From Lachnospiraceae bacterium (GTDB lineage: Bacteria; Bacillota; Clostridia; Lachnospirales; Lachnospiraceae): a stretch of DNA of 61,447 bases. Below are positions 1 through 8,406 of the stretch, one piece after another. The notes beneath the pieces are model-generated. The model worked only from the letters and a program-made list of their open reading frames with translations, was not told where the DNA came from and ran no database searches. Numbering within the stretch: the first letter of the stretch is position 1; each line of letters starts with the position of its first letter. The stretch spans positions 1 to 61,447 of the forward strand of contig JAJPXQ010000048.1 of NCBI GenBank assembly GCA_021205385.1. The letters are read 5' to 3'. A program made the translations under genes and the position numbers.

Positions 1-11
1 TTGTATTACCA
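1..11 (+). promoter_or_regulatory. GntR-type operator, copy 1 (window edge)
   Basis: TTGTATTACCA matches the 11-bp near-palindrome (TTGTA-W-TACMA) found downstream of, or overlapping, three promoters at 5423, 6429 and 14168. The promoter that would precede it lies outside the window. It sits 49 bp upstream of the ATP-binding gene's start, so it probably controls the first transporter operon. The match is visible; binding by the regulator at 5509 is inferred. Confidence 0.65.
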
Positions 12-60
12 TACTATAAAATTATTGTGTCATGGAATTAGTAAGTTTGGAGGAAGATTT

Positions 61-1593
61 ATGACAGATTCCAGGACTCCGATTTTAAGAGTGACAGATG
101 TGTCGAAATCATTCGGCGCGGTGCAGGCTCTGGATCACGTGGGTTTTGAGCTGTATCCGGGCGAAGTGCATGCTCTGATGGGCGAGAATGGCGCGGGTAA
201 ATCCACCGTTGCAAAGATTATTGCAGGAATTTACTCGGCGGATGAGGGTGTGATTGAACTCGAAGGCAAAAAAGTGCAGATTCCGAATCCGGCTACAGCG
301 ATCTCTCTGGGGATTGCGATTGTGATGCAGGAATTGAATTCCATGCCGCATTTACCGGTTTATGAAAATGTCTTTCTGGGGCATAGCGAAATATACAAGC
401 ATGGTTTTGTTTTGAATAAGGCGGAAGCGATTCGGCGGACGACGGAATTGCTGGCTATGTTTGGTATGGAGGAACAAATAAATCCGTTGACGCCTTTAAG
501 GGACTTGTCTGTCGCTGAACAACAAATTGTTGAGATAATTAAGGCAGTGTCCTATGATTCCAAGGTTATTATCCTTGACGAACCAACGGCTTCCCTGACG
601 CAAAAGGAGGTTGACCGACTGTTTGCTGTTGTTAGACATCTGAAAGAACAAGGAGTGGCTTTTATCATCGTTTCTCATCGATTTAATGAGATTTTTGAGA
701 TATCCGATAAAATTACCGTGTTCCGGGATGGAGTTTGTGTCTTGCAGAATGGAGACATGAAAGAGATGGACGAGCAGAAGCTGGTTCATGCTATGGTTGG
801 TCGTGAGATTAAAGAGTTCTTTGGCGATAAGGAAGAATTGGGTGAAGAATTTGAAAAGAAGACCATGCTGACGGTAGAACATCTTGCCGACAGCTGGGAT
901 TTTATCAAAGATTTGTCGTTTGAAGCAAGAACCGGGGAGATCCTCGGAATCGCAGGTCTGGTAGGTGCTGGACGGACAACGCTGGTTCGCAATATTTTTG
1001 GCGCGGAAAAAAGAAAGAATGGAACAGTAAAAGTAGATGGCGTTGAGATAAAAGCAGGAAAGCCAGGAGACGCGATAAAAAAGGGACTGTCCCTTGTGAC
1101 AGAAAACCGCAAAGAGGAAGGCGTGTTTTTGGATTTCTCTATTTGCCAGAATATGGCATTTGCAAAGACTGCTAATGGTTCCAGCTATGTGTTGCCGCAT
1201 AAGAAGGAAGAGCAGGATTGTCTGAATATGATTGACAAACTTAGAGTGAAGGTAGGACATTATGGAAACCCGGCAAAAAGCCTTTCGGGAGGAAATCAGC
1301 AGAAAGTGGTTCTTGGGAAATGGCTGCTTACGAATCCTAAAGTCCTGATACTGGATGAACCGACTCGTGGTATTGACATCTCGGCAAAAGCAGAAATATA
1401 CACCATATTACATCAATTGGTAACGCAAGGAGTGTGCATTATTATAGTGTCCTCGGAGCTGCCGGAGGTGTTGGGCATCTGCGACCGAATTCTGGTCATG
1501 AAGGATGGAGAACTCACTGGAGAATTGAATGCAAAGGAAGCGAATGAAGAAATAATTATGAGTTATGCATCCTTTGGTGCCATAAAAGCGTAA
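61..1593 (+). CDS. Sugar ABC transporter, double ATP-binding subunit (RbsA/MglA type)
   Basis: A 510-residue cytoplasmic ATPase of the ribose/galactose importer family, with two fused nucleotide-binding domains. The first half has Walker A GENGAGKST at residues 41-49 and Walker B ending LDEPTASL. The second half has the family's degenerate Walker A GLVGAGRTT and an intact signature LSGGNQQK. The open frame extends upstream to the window edge, but ATG 61 has the GGAGGAAG ribosome site just before it and aligns with family N-termini. A permease and a binding protein follow directly, so this is a complete importer. The substrate is unknown; downstream isomerases suggest a sugar or polyol. Confidence 0.93.
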   Translation: MTDSRTPILRVTDVSKSFGAVQALDHVGFELYPGEVHALMGENGAGKSTVAKIIAGIYSADEGVIELEGKKVQIPNPATAISLGIAIVMQELNSMPHLPVYENVFLGHSEIYKHGFVLNKAEAIRRTTELLAMFGMEEQINPLTPLRDLSVAEQQIVEIIKAVSYDSKVIILDEPTASLTQKEVDRLFAVVRHLKEQGVAFIIVSHRFNEIFEISDKITVFRDGVCVLQNGDMKEMDEQKLVHAMVGREIKEFFGDKEELGEEFEKKTMLTVEHLADSWDFIKDLSFEARTGEILGIAGLVGAGRTTLVRNIFGAEKRKNGTVKVDGVEIKAGKPGDAIKKGLSLVTENRKEEGVFLDFSICQNMAFAKTANGSSYVLPHKKEEQDCLNMIDKLRVKVGHYGNPAKSLSGGNQQKVVLGKWLLTNPKVLILDEPTRGIDISAKAEIYTILHQLVTQGVCIIIVSSELPEVLGICDRILVMKDGELTGELNAKEANEEIIMSYASFGAIKA

Positions 1594-1612
1594 AAGGAAA
1601 TTGGAGGAAATT

Positions 1613-2593
1613 ATGGGTACGGAGAAAAAAGAAAAGTCGCAGTCAAAAATGAATGTCATAATGACGACACATCGTTCGGAAATCACAATGGGCGGAGCTT
1701 TGGTTATTCTGTTTTTGATATTATGTGTGCTGTCCCCGAATTTTCGTACGACTCGTAATATGACGAATATTTTGTCGCAGGTGAGTTTCACCGCAGTGTT
1801 AGCTTTGGGAGAGACCTTCATCATGCTGACTGGTGGCATAGACTTGTCAGTGGGTAGCGTTCTGGGTGTGACTGGTCTGATCGCAGCGATCGTATTGAAG
1901 TCTACAAATAGTATTTTCCTGGCGATTTTAGCGGCGCTGCTTCTTGGCGCACTGATTGGAACGTTGAATGGCGTGATGGTTTCCTATTTCCGAATCCCTG
2001 CCTTTGTGGTTACACTGGGTACGCAGCAGATTTTCCGTAGTGCTAACTACTTAATCAGCGGCGGACATGCAGTAAATAAGCTGTCAGATGCTTACAAGGC
2101 CATTGCCAGTGTCGAGATTTTTTCCGGATTCCGCGCCTATTATCTGGCGATTATTATTTTGTTCTTCGTTGTTCACTGGATTTTGTCCAACACAAAACTG
2201 GGACGCAATACATATGCGATAGGCAGTAATGTTGTTGCCACGCGACTGGCGGGGGTCAATACGATTCTATATACGATGTACCCATATATTATTTCCGGAG
2301 TTTTGGCGGCCGTGGGTGGCATTCTTATGGGTTCTCGGTATGGTGCGGTTGATCCAAACTATGGTGATGGATATGAAATGGACGTGCTCGCGGCAGTTGT
2401 TATCGGCGGCTGTTCAATGACAGGAGGAAAGGGAACGATATTAGGGACCGCTATCGGTGTTTTGTTCATGGGCGTGTTAAGTAATGGCCTGGATATTACA
2501 GGAGTATCACCTTACTGGCAGGGAGTGGCAACCGGTACGGTTTTGATTCTGGCGTTACTGTTTGAGCGAATCACAAATCGTGAAAAAGACTGA
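1613..2593 (+). CDS. Sugar ABC transporter permease (RbsC type)
   Basis: A 326-residue integral membrane permease of the carbohydrate uptake 2 (ribose) family. After a charged cytoplasmic N-terminus come about 8-10 hydrophobic segments and the family's conserved stretch TGGIDLSVGSVLG, followed later by GGCSMTGGKGT. The frame opens at TTG 1601, but that codon lies in the ribosome site TTGGAGG, so ATG 1613 is chosen. It starts 19 bp after the ATPase and is co-transcribed with it. It pairs with the ATPase at 61 and the binding protein at 2654. Confidence 0.92.
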   Translation: MGTEKKEKSQSKMNVIMTTHRSEITMGGALVILFLILCVLSPNFRTTRNMTNILSQVSFTAVLALGETFIMLTGGIDLSVGSVLGVTGLIAAIVLKSTNSIFLAILAALLLGALIGTLNGVMVSYFRIPAFVVTLGTQQIFRSANYLISGGHAVNKLSDAYKAIASVEIFSGFRAYYLAIIILFFVVHWILSNTKLGRNTYAIGSNVVATRLAGVNTILYTMYPYIISGVLAAVGGILMGSRYGAVDPNYGDGYEMDVLAAVVIGGCSMTGGKGTILGTAIGVLFMGVLSNGLDITGVSPYWQGVATGTVLILALLFERITNREKD

Positions 2594-2653
2594 ATTTGAC
2601 TTGCACATGTTCGTAGCAAGTTCAAATAAATAAATATTAAGGAGGAAAGTAAC

Positions 2654-3706
2654 ATGAAAAAGAAGCTGATTAGTGCGATTCTCTGTACAGCACTGGCGGT
2701 GTCGATGCTTGCGGGCTGCGGAAGCAGCAGCTCAACGACGACAAGCAGCACTGAGGAAACAGAGGAAGAAGCTGCGGAGGAAGAGACTGCAGAAGCAGAA
2801 GAGGAAACGGTGGAGACAGGTGAGGCAAAGACCATAGCATACATCACCCCGTCCACGACGACTCCGTTCTGGAACTGGGTGCAGGATGGTATTGAAGCGC
2901 AGGCCGCAGAAGCTGGTTACACAGTGCAGGTCTATGATTCTGAGAATGATTCTGCGACACAGCTGAAGAACGCGCAGAACGCAATTACTGCCGGTGTAGA
3001 TGCGATTATTATTTCCCCGACCGACAGCGCTTCCTGCCCGGCTGTTCAGGAAGAAGCAGAGGCTGCGGACATTCCGGTTGTCATCTGCGATATCGGAACA
3101 GATGAAGGAACGTATCTGACGATGGTCTCTACTCCGAACTATGATGGAGCTTATGAAGTGGGCGAGTATCTGGCACAGTATCTGATTGAAAATGGAATGG
3201 AAGGTTCCGTTGGAGAGATCACGATCCCGCTGTCCCGCATTAATGGACAGAATCGAGATCAGGGATTCCAGGATGCACTTGCTGAGTATGGCTTTGAAGT
3301 GACGACGGTTCTGGAAGGACCGGAGCAGACAATGGATGAAGCGGATCAGAAGGCCAGAAACATTGTAACAGCAAATCCTGATCTGGTGGCTATTTTTGCG
3401 AACTATGATCAGGCTACGCTTGGAACGGAGGCTGCTTTGGAAGATCTCGGACTGGAGGGACAGGTTCTGATTGCATCTTTCGATGGCAATCCGGATATCG
3501 TGGAAGATCTGCAGAGCGGCAAAGTTCTTGTGTGTGGTGCACAGCAGGCAAAGAAGATGGGCAAAGAGTCTGTTAATGCACTGGTATCTTTCTTTGCAGG
3601 CGAGGAAGTCGACGAAGAGATTTTCGTCCCGACACTGCTTTTGACAGCTGACAATGTAGAGGACTATCTGGATGTAATTGAAGAAGATATTTGCGGACTT
3701 GATTAA
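2654..3706 (+). CDS. Sugar-binding lipoprotein (RbsB-like, periplasmic-binding type 1)
   Basis: A 350-residue extracellular substrate-binding lipoprotein. The signal peptide ends in lipobox LAGC at about residue 22, followed by a Ser/Thr/Glu-rich linker to residue ~57 and then a type 1 binding fold with the ribose/galactose-family stretches ITPSTTTPFWNWVQDG and ITAGVDAIIISPTDS. The ribosome site AAGGAGGAAAG lies just upstream. It completes the importer encoded by the two preceding genes. A hairpin terminator directly follows, which would leave this gene more highly expressed than the enzyme genes downstream. Ligand not deducible. Confidence 0.92.
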   Translation: MKKKLISAILCTALAVSMLAGCGSSSSTTTSSTEETEEEAAEEETAEAEEETVETGEAKTIAYITPSTTTPFWNWVQDGIEAQAAEAGYTVQVYDSENDSATQLKNAQNAITAGVDAIIISPTDSASCPAVQEEAEAADIPVVICDIGTDEGTYLTMVSTPNYDGAYEVGEYLAQYLIENGMEGSVGEITIPLSRINGQNRDQGFQDALAEYGFEVTTVLEGPEQTMDEADQKARNIVTANPDLVAIFANYDQATLGTEAALEDLGLEGQVLIASFDGNPDIVEDLQSGKVLVCGAQQAKKMGKESVNALVSFFAGEEVDEEIFVPTLLLTADNVEDYLDVIEEDICGLD

Positions 3707-3720
3707 TAAAGTAACTGGTG

Positions 3721-3757
3721 ACAGGGCGCTGACGAGAAATCGCCGCGCCCTGTTTTT
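3721..3757 (+). terminator. Intrinsic terminator / attenuator inside the operon
   Basis: ACAGGGCGC pairs with GCGCCCTGT (3721-3729 with 3745-3753) and runs into five T. The next gene's ribosome site begins within a few bases and no promoter is evident in the gap, so it probably works as a partial terminator that lowers expression of the cyclase and isomerase relative to the binding protein. Confidence 0.75.
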
Positions 3758-3774
3758 AAAAGGAGGAGAATAAC

Positions 3775-4443
3775 ATGATGATTCCAAAGGTGAAAAAGAT
3801 ACTCGATCTCTCTCAGCCAGTCTATCACAATTGCCCAGGTTGGCCGACCTACATTCCGACCATCGTAAGCTATGAAGCGAGGCATGTGACGCATGATTTT
3901 GAGGCGGAGCGGATAGAGATGAATGTCCACACTGGTACGCACACGGATGCGCCATATCATTTCTTTAAAGATGGGATTAAGCTGGAACAACTGGATCCTA
4001 TGAGGTTTCAGGGAAGAGGCGTGACTTTCGACCTGCGTGGAATCGGACAGATGGCGATTGAGGCGAAGCATCTCGAAGCCTGTGGAGTGGGTGTTCAGAA
4101 GGGTGATATTGCATTGCTGTACACAGGCTGGGGGCAGAAGCGTGATATGACGAAGGAATATTTCTATGAGTGGCCATTCCTTACTGCCGAAGCAGCTCAG
4201 TGGCTGGTGGACAGAGGCGTGAAATGCGTCTGCATTGACGGCATGAGCGTAGGCGGCTGGCCGGAAGGCTGCGGAGCACCGGCGCATGAAGTGCTTCTGG
4301 GTAATGAAGTCATGGTGGTGGAAGAACTTTATATGGATGAGGAACTGCTGGAAGAGCCGGAATGGTATGTGGTGGCGCTTCCGATTAAGCTGAAGGGTTT
4401 CAGTGGTGCTCCGACCCGTGTCGTTGCCATGAAACTGGAGTGA
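3775..4443 (+). CDS. Cyclase-family metal-dependent hydrolase (kynurenine formamidase-like fold)
   Basis: A 222-residue protein of the cyclase family (PF04199), which includes kynurenine formamidase and isatin hydrolase. The metal-binding hallmark HTGTHTDAPYHF is at about residues 60-71, and the conserved N-terminal DLSQPVYHNCPGWP is present. Members hydrolyse amides or lactones using a divalent metal. The ribosome site AGGAGGAG precedes ATGATG. It lies between a sugar importer and an isomerase, so a sugar-acid lactone or an amide-linked sugar is a plausible substrate. That is inference from context only; tryptophan degradation is not supported by any neighbour. Confidence 0.85.
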   Translation: MMIPKVKKILDLSQPVYHNCPGWPTYIPTIVSYEARHVTHDFEAERIEMNVHTGTHTDAPYHFFKDGIKLEQLDPMRFQGRGVTFDLRGIGQMAIEAKHLEACGVGVQKGDIALLYTGWGQKRDMTKEYFYEWPFLTAEAAQWLVDRGVKCVCIDGMSVGGWPEGCGAPAHEVLLGNEVMVVEELYMDEELLEEPEWYVVALPIKLKGFSGAPTRVVAMKLE

Positions 4444-4462
4444 GGCTGAAAAGGAGAAACAT

Positions 4463-5302
4463 ATGAAGAGAAAAATCAGTTGCCCGGATTTCGCGTTTCC
4501 GTTGATGGAGCATGAGGCCGTATTGAATCTGATTGCCTCTCTTGGGATCGTTGGTGTGGACATTGGACTGATGGAGGATCGGACGCATCTTCGGCCTTCG
4601 AATCAGTTTGAAAATCTGAAGCAGAATGCAACGGAGCTGAAAAAGAGGGTGGAAGATAAGGGCCTGGTTGTCAGTGACGTATTTATACAGGCCGATCTTG
4701 ACTTTTTTGTTTATGCACCAAATCATTATGAGGAGAGCCGGAGACAGCATGCCAGGGATCTGTTTCAGAAGACCGTAGAGTTTGCTTCAATTGTAGGAGC
4801 AGAACATATTACAGGAATGCCGGGCGCGGCCTATCCGGATGTGGAGAGCTGGGAAGAATCGTATGACCGCTGTGTAAAAGAGCAGCAGTGGCGTGCGGAT
4901 CTGGCTAAGTCTGTCGGAATTCCCTATGGGGTGGAGGCTCATATTGATTCTCTGGTAGAACAGCCAGCCAATGCAGCGAGACTTTGCCAGGACGCGCCGG
5001 GAATGGGACTTACGCTGGATTATTCTCATTTTGTGCGTCTGGGAATGGAGGACACAGCGGGTGATATTCTGATTCCGTATGCCAATCACGTGCATACGCG
5101 CGCGGCTGCCAAAGGTGTGCTTCAGACATGCATGAGCGATAATGTGATAGACTTTGAGAGGATCGTGAAGAAGCTTGAGGAAGCTGGTTATGCCGGATGG
5201 TACTGCATGGAATACTGCTGGACTCCCAATTGGGAGAATTGCAGCCGCAATGACAATATTTCTGAAATCATTCTGATGAAGGAACGGATTGAAGAAATTT
5301 GA
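4463..5302 (+). CDS. TIM-barrel sugar-phosphate isomerase/epimerase (AP-endonuclease-2-like)
   Basis: A 279-residue TIM barrel of the xylose-isomerase-like family. Candidate metal ligands are the Glu in GVEAHIDS, the Asp and His in LTLDYSHF, the His in NHVHTRAA and the Glu in YCMEYCW. Family members interconvert ketoses or epimerise sugars and inosols. It starts 19 bp after the cyclase behind AAGGAGA, is the last gene of the unit, and is followed by a clear terminator. A second, diverged family member lies at 13279 in the same island. Substrate unknown. Confidence 0.87.
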   Translation: MKRKISCPDFAFPLMEHEAVLNLIASLGIVGVDIGLMEDRTHLRPSNQFENLKQNATELKKRVEDKGLVVSDVFIQADLDFFVYAPNHYEESRRQHARDLFQKTVEFASIVGAEHITGMPGAAYPDVESWEESYDRCVKEQQWRADLAKSVGIPYGVEAHIDSLVEQPANAARLCQDAPGMGLTLDYSHFVRLGMEDTAGDILIPYANHVHTRAAAKGVLQTCMSDNVIDFERIVKKLEEAGYAGWYCMEYCWTPNWENCSRNDNISEIILMKERIEEI

Positions 5303-5320
5303 CGGTTGATGGAGAAGAAA

Positions 5321-5365
5321 ATCCCGCGAGGCAGATATACTAATATCCGCTCCGCGGGATTTTTG
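5321..5365 (+). terminator. Intrinsic terminator of the first transporter operon
   Basis: ATCCCGCG (5321-5328) pairs with CGCGGGAT (5353-5360), followed by TTTTTG. The 24-base loop contains further weak pairing. It ends the unit running from the ABC ATPase to the isomerase. Confidence 0.82.
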
Positions 5366-5384
5366 TAAAAATTCACAAATACTA

Positions 5385-5413
5385 TTGACTAAAAGATGAT
5401 AATTTGTTAATAT
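5385..5413 (+). promoter_or_regulatory. Promoter of the GntR regulator gene
   Basis: TTGACT and TATAAT-like TAATAT are separated by exactly 17 bp (5385-5390, 5408-5413). The expected start is near 5420, so the operator at 5423-5433 would sit just past +1. Confidence 0.85.
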
Positions 5414-5422
5414 TTTAGAAAG

Positions 5423-5433
5423 TTGTAATACCA
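5423..5433 (+). promoter_or_regulatory. GntR-type operator, copy 2 (autoregulation)
   Basis: TTGTAATACCA, preceded by AAAG as in copies 3 and 4, lies just downstream of the -10 box. A weaker relative, GAGTATTACCA, occurs at 5468-5478, between this site and the start codon. The position suits steric repression of the regulator's own gene. Confidence 0.75.
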
Positions 5434-5508
5434 TAATCTGAAAAAGTATTAAAGTATTAGAATATCAGAGTATTACCATTTGACATCAGAGGGCAAGGCG
5501 GTGAAGAG

Positions 5509-6216
5509 TTGGTAAATAAGGTAGAGAGAAAAAGCGTAAGCGATGCCGTGCAGGACGAGGTAAAGCGCCTGATCACTTCCGGCGAGTGGAAGGCAGGGAC
5601 GAAGATTCCTTCAGAGAATGAGCTTGCCTCCATGATGGGGGTTTCGCGTGTTTCTGTTCGCAGCGCATTGCAGAGACTGTCCAGCCTGGGTCTTGTTGAG
5701 AGTCGGCAGGGGGGCGGTACTTTCGTCTGCGAACTCGACGGGAGCCAGAATCTGAATACGCTCGTCCCGTTCATGATGCTGAGCGGCGAGAATCAGAAAT
5801 ACATGGTGGAGTTCCGGAGAATTATTGAGAGTGAGGCTGCTTATCTGGTGGCTGTCCGGAGCACGGAAGAGGATGTCCTGTGTTTCTGGGAGCAGTGGGA
5901 GCGTTATAAACAGTCTGAGGGAAGGAATTCGATGTCCGAGGAGAGCATAGAGCTGGATCTGGAATTTCATCTCATGCTTCTCCGGTCGACAAGAAATCCG
6001 ATGTTTACGCAGCTGGGGAATATCCTGAAGGATACGATCATGGAGAATATTCGATATGCTTGGAAACAGACGAAGAATAACAAGGCAGTCAGCTCCCACG
6101 AACAGATCATTTCGGCCATAGAAAAGCATGACCCTGCGGCTGCCAGGAGCGCCATGTGGGACCATATGGATATCGTGTGGGATCTGGTCAACAGAGGAGA
6201 GGGAAAAGAGGGTTAG
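5509..6216 (+). CDS. GntR-family transcriptional regulator (FadR/FCD subfamily)
   Basis: A 235-residue DNA-binding regulator. An N-terminal winged helix-turn-helix (residues ~1-72) contains the GntR hallmarks KIPSENELASMMGVSRVSVR and the wing GGGTFV. An all-helical FCD-type ligand domain follows. The start is a TTG at 5509 placed 5 bp after AAGGCGGTG; no ATG or GTG fits in frame, so weak initiation is likely. It is transcribed alone, between the first transporter operon and the SDR-transaldolase operon. Four matching near-palindromes (1, 5423, 6429, 14168) point to it as local repressor, relieved by a pathway metabolite. Its identity as FCD rather than another GntR subfamily is moderately sure. 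Confidence 0.9.
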   Translation: MVNKVERKSVSDAVQDEVKRLITSGEWKAGTKIPSENELASMMGVSRVSVRSALQRLSSLGLVESRQGGGTFVCELDGSQNLNTLVPFMMLSGENQKYMVEFRRIIESEAAYLVAVRSTEEDVLCFWEQWERYKQSEGRNSMSEESIELDLEFHLMLLRSTRNPMFTQLGNILKDTIMENIRYAWKQTKNNKAVSSHEQIISAIEKHDPAAARSAMWDHMDIVWDLVNRGEGKEG

Positions 6217-6388
6217 CGACTTGTGTTACAGTGGGACGCTGCATGGTTTTGCGGCGTCTTTTGTGTCTCTGGATCCTGTAGAAGGAAGCGCAAAATATAC
6301 ATAGAGAGGCGGCATGTCATAGTGTACAAAAAAGACAAGAAAGTTTTGTGCATAACTGCCAAATATTGTTGCAAAGTAACAAAAAAGA

Positions 6389-6417
6389 TTGACTTTTCTG
6401 CCGGAGTTCGGTATTAT
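6389..6417 (+). promoter_or_regulatory. Promoter of the SDR-transaldolase-transporter operon
   Basis: TTGACT - 17 bp - TATTAT (6389-6394, 6412-6417). The rest of the 294-bp gap 6217-6510 holds no convincing gene; a 74-codon open frame at 6223 has no ribosome site and no recognisable protein. Confidence 0.85.
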
Positions 6418-6428
6418 TTATATAAAAG

Positions 6429-6439
6429 TTGTATTACCT
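6429..6439 (+). promoter_or_regulatory. GntR-type operator, copy 3
   Basis: TTGTATTACCT with the same AAAG upstream flank, 11 bp past the -10 box: nearly the same geometry as copy 2. Confidence 0.72.
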
Positions 6440-6510
6440 TAATATGATATTTCAATATTTCCATACTTCCATTATGCGGAAGGCTGGAAGGGAAAAGGAG
6501 GATGCAGAAA

Positions 6511-7257
6511 ATGGCATTGACTGGAAAGACAGCGGTTATCACAGGCTCGGCACAGGGAATTGGATTTGCGATCGCCGAGACGATGGCCAGCCAGGGCGCG
6601 GCAGTAGGTATCTTCGATATCAATGAGAAGAAGGCCGAGGAGGCGGCGCAGAGCCTGAAGAACAAGGGTTATCAGGCGGTCAGCGGCTATGTGGACGTGT
6701 CGAAGGTGGACAGTCTGAAGGCGATGATTGAGAAGACCGTGCAGGCGTTCGGATATCTGGACATTCTGGTAAATAACGCCGGTGTACAGAAGTCCACGCC
6801 GATCCCGGAAGTGACCGAGGCTGAGTGGGATATGGTCATGGGGATTAATTTAAAGAGTGTATTCTTCGCGTCGCAGCAGGCGCTTCCTTACCTGAAAGAG
6901 CGCAAGCAGCCCAGGATTATCAATATTTCCTCCCTGGCAGGACGGATGGGTGGTTATGAGACGGGCATGAGCTACACAGCGTCCAAGGGAGGTGTGATCT
7001 CTCTGACCTATGGACTGGCCCGCCAGTTTGCTCCTTATGGCATCACGGTGAATGCGGTCTGCCCGGGCACGACGCGCACGCCGATCATTGATCAGTGGTC
7101 TGACGAGCAGATTGCCGGACTGGTGGAGAGAATCCCGCTTGGGAAGCTCGGAGAGCCGAAAAATATCGGAAGTGCGGTGGCCTATCTTGCGAGCGACGAG
7201 GCGGAGTTTATCACCGGCCTGCTGATGGACGTGAACGGCGGCATGTACTTTGGTTAA
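6511..7257 (+). CDS. Short-chain dehydrogenase/reductase (classical SDR)
   Basis: A 248-residue NAD(P)-dependent oxidoreductase with a Rossmann fold. It has the cofactor motif TGSAQGIG (residues ~11-18), NNAG at ~87, catalytic Ser in NISSLAGRMGG, and YTASK (Tyr and Lys of the active site). The C-terminus resembles KduD/gluconate-dehydrogenase-type SDRs. ATG 6502 overlaps the ribosome site AAGGAGGA, so ATG 6511 is chosen. It is the first gene behind operator copy 3 and 31 bp before a transaldolase-like gene. Likely role: oxidising a sugar or polyol before carbon-carbon cleavage; the substrate is not evident. Confidence 0.9.
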   Translation: MALTGKTAVITGSAQGIGFAIAETMASQGAAVGIFDINEKKAEEAAQSLKNKGYQAVSGYVDVSKVDSLKAMIEKTVQAFGYLDILVNNAGVQKSTPIPEVTEAEWDMVMGINLKSVFFASQQALPYLKERKQPRIINISSLAGRMGGYETGMSYTASKGGVISLTYGLARQFAPYGITVNAVCPGTTRTPIIDQWSDEQIAGLVERIPLGKLGEPKNIGSAVAYLASDEAEFITGLLMDVNGGMYFG

Positions 7258-7288
7258 ATAAGAATTATAATAAGGAGGAACATATAAC

Positions 7289-8344
7289 ATGGCAAGTACC
7301 TATTTGGAGTGGCTGAACGAATCCACGCCTACCCGGTGGTGGCACGATTCCGGAAATCCGGACGAGATCGCACTGGCCAGGAAGAGGGGCGCGATGGGTG
7401 TCACGACGAACCCGGTGCTGACCTACCGGACATTTCAGTCTCAGCCGGAGTTCTGGCAGGAGAAGGTGGATCAGGTTCCGCAGGATCTGGACTTCGAGGA
7501 GCGCGCGGAGGCACTGTTGAAACTGGTCGCCACTTACGCGGCGGATTATTTCCGGGATATCTATGACAGCACGGACGGGAGGCATGGACTTGCGCTCGGT
7601 CAGCTGAATCCGGGACGCGCAGGCGACGCGGAAGGCATGCTGGCGCAGGCCAGGAGAGTGCACAGCTGGAGACCGAACGTGGCGGTGAAGCTTCCGACCA
7701 CGAGAGCAGGCCTGGAGGTCATGGAGCAGATTGCAGAGGAAGGAATTCCGATCTGCGCGACGATCAATGTATCTGTCTCCCAGGGCCTGGCGGTTGCGGA
7801 AGCCTATGAGAAGGGCAAGAAGCGCGCGATCGAAAAGGGTGTGAAGCCGGCGCTGTGTCTTGTAGTGCAGCAGGTCGGACGCCTGGACGATTACATTCGC
7901 GATGTGGCGAAGGATATGAAGGCAGACGTTTCCGAGAGTGACATCATTATGTCGGGTCTTGCGGTGGCGAAGCGGACCTACAGCATTTTCCAGGAGAGGG
8001 GCTACTCTTCCGTGATTATGCCGGCAGGACTGCGCGGAACATATCATCTGACGGAGCTGGCGGGGGCCGATATGACCTTCACGATCAATACGCGTGTGCA
8101 GGATATGATCCTTGAGGCGGATCCGGAGAGAGTCGAGCGCATCAATGAGCCGATTGATCCGGCGATCATCGACCGCCTGATGAAGATTCCGGAGTTTGTA
8201 CGTGCGTATGAGCCGGACGGCCTGAAGCCTGCGGAGTATATTACCTACGGCGTTGTGCAGAAGCTGTTGTCTCAGTTCATGGAGACCGGCTGGGCGCCGC
8301 TGGAGACCTACTGCTCCACCAAAAAGTCCGGCAGATGGATCTAA
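7289..8344 (+). CDS. Transaldolase-family protein, paralogue 1
   Basis: A 351-residue class I aldolase-type barrel related to transaldolase. It has the hallmark GVTTNPVL near residue 35 and a lysine in NVAVKLPTTRAG at the place of the Schiff-base lysine of transaldolases. Later stretches NVSVSQGLAVAEAY and QQVGRLDDYIRD correspond to the conserved second half. It is longer than the 214-230-residue TalC/FSA group and distinct from TalB. It shares most of its architecture with the second copy at 14207, including the C-terminal PEFVRAYEPDGL. Probably cleaves or transfers a three-carbon unit in the island's pathway. Canonical pentose-phosphate function is unlikely given the context. Confidence 0.87.
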   Translation: MASTYLEWLNESTPTRWWHDSGNPDEIALARKRGAMGVTTNPVLTYRTFQSQPEFWQEKVDQVPQDLDFEERAEALLKLVATYAADYFRDIYDSTDGRHGLALGQLNPGRAGDAEGMLAQARRVHSWRPNVAVKLPTTRAGLEVMEQIAEEGIPICATINVSVSQGLAVAEAYEKGKKRAIEKGVKPALCLVVQQVGRLDDYIRDVAKDMKADVSESDIIMSGLAVAKRTYSIFQERGYSSVIMPAGLRGTYHLTELAGADMTFTINTRVQDMILEADPERVERINEPIDPAIIDRLMKIPEFVRAYEPDGLKPAEYITYGVVQKLLSQFMETGWAPLETYCSTKKSGRWI

Positions 8345-8349
8345 ACAGA

Positions 8350-8379
8350 ATATCTGGCGGCATGGCGCCGCCTGGATAT
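8350..8379 (+). promoter_or_regulatory. Intergenic hairpin before the binding-protein gene
   Basis: ATATC / GGCGGC pairs with GCCGCC / GATAT across a 5-base loop, with small bulges. There is no T-run, so it is more likely an mRNA-processing or stabilising stem for the downstream lipoprotein gene than a terminator. Confidence 0.5.
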
Positions 8380-8406
8380 AAAAAATTATCTTAAGGAGGA
8401 TAAGAA

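Noticed and set aside
2732-3955. A 407-codon minus-strand frame opposite the first binding protein
   Set aside because: It spans the lipoprotein gene, a terminator and the next gene's start; no domain and no ribosome site.
3775-4443. Kynurenine formamidase for tryptophan degradation
   Set aside because: The family fold fits, but no tryptophan 2,3-dioxygenase or kynureninase is present and all neighbours are sugar-type genes.
6223-6447. A 74-codon ORF between the GntR and SDR genes
   Set aside because: No ribosome site, no recognisable product, and it runs through the promoter and operator of the next operon.
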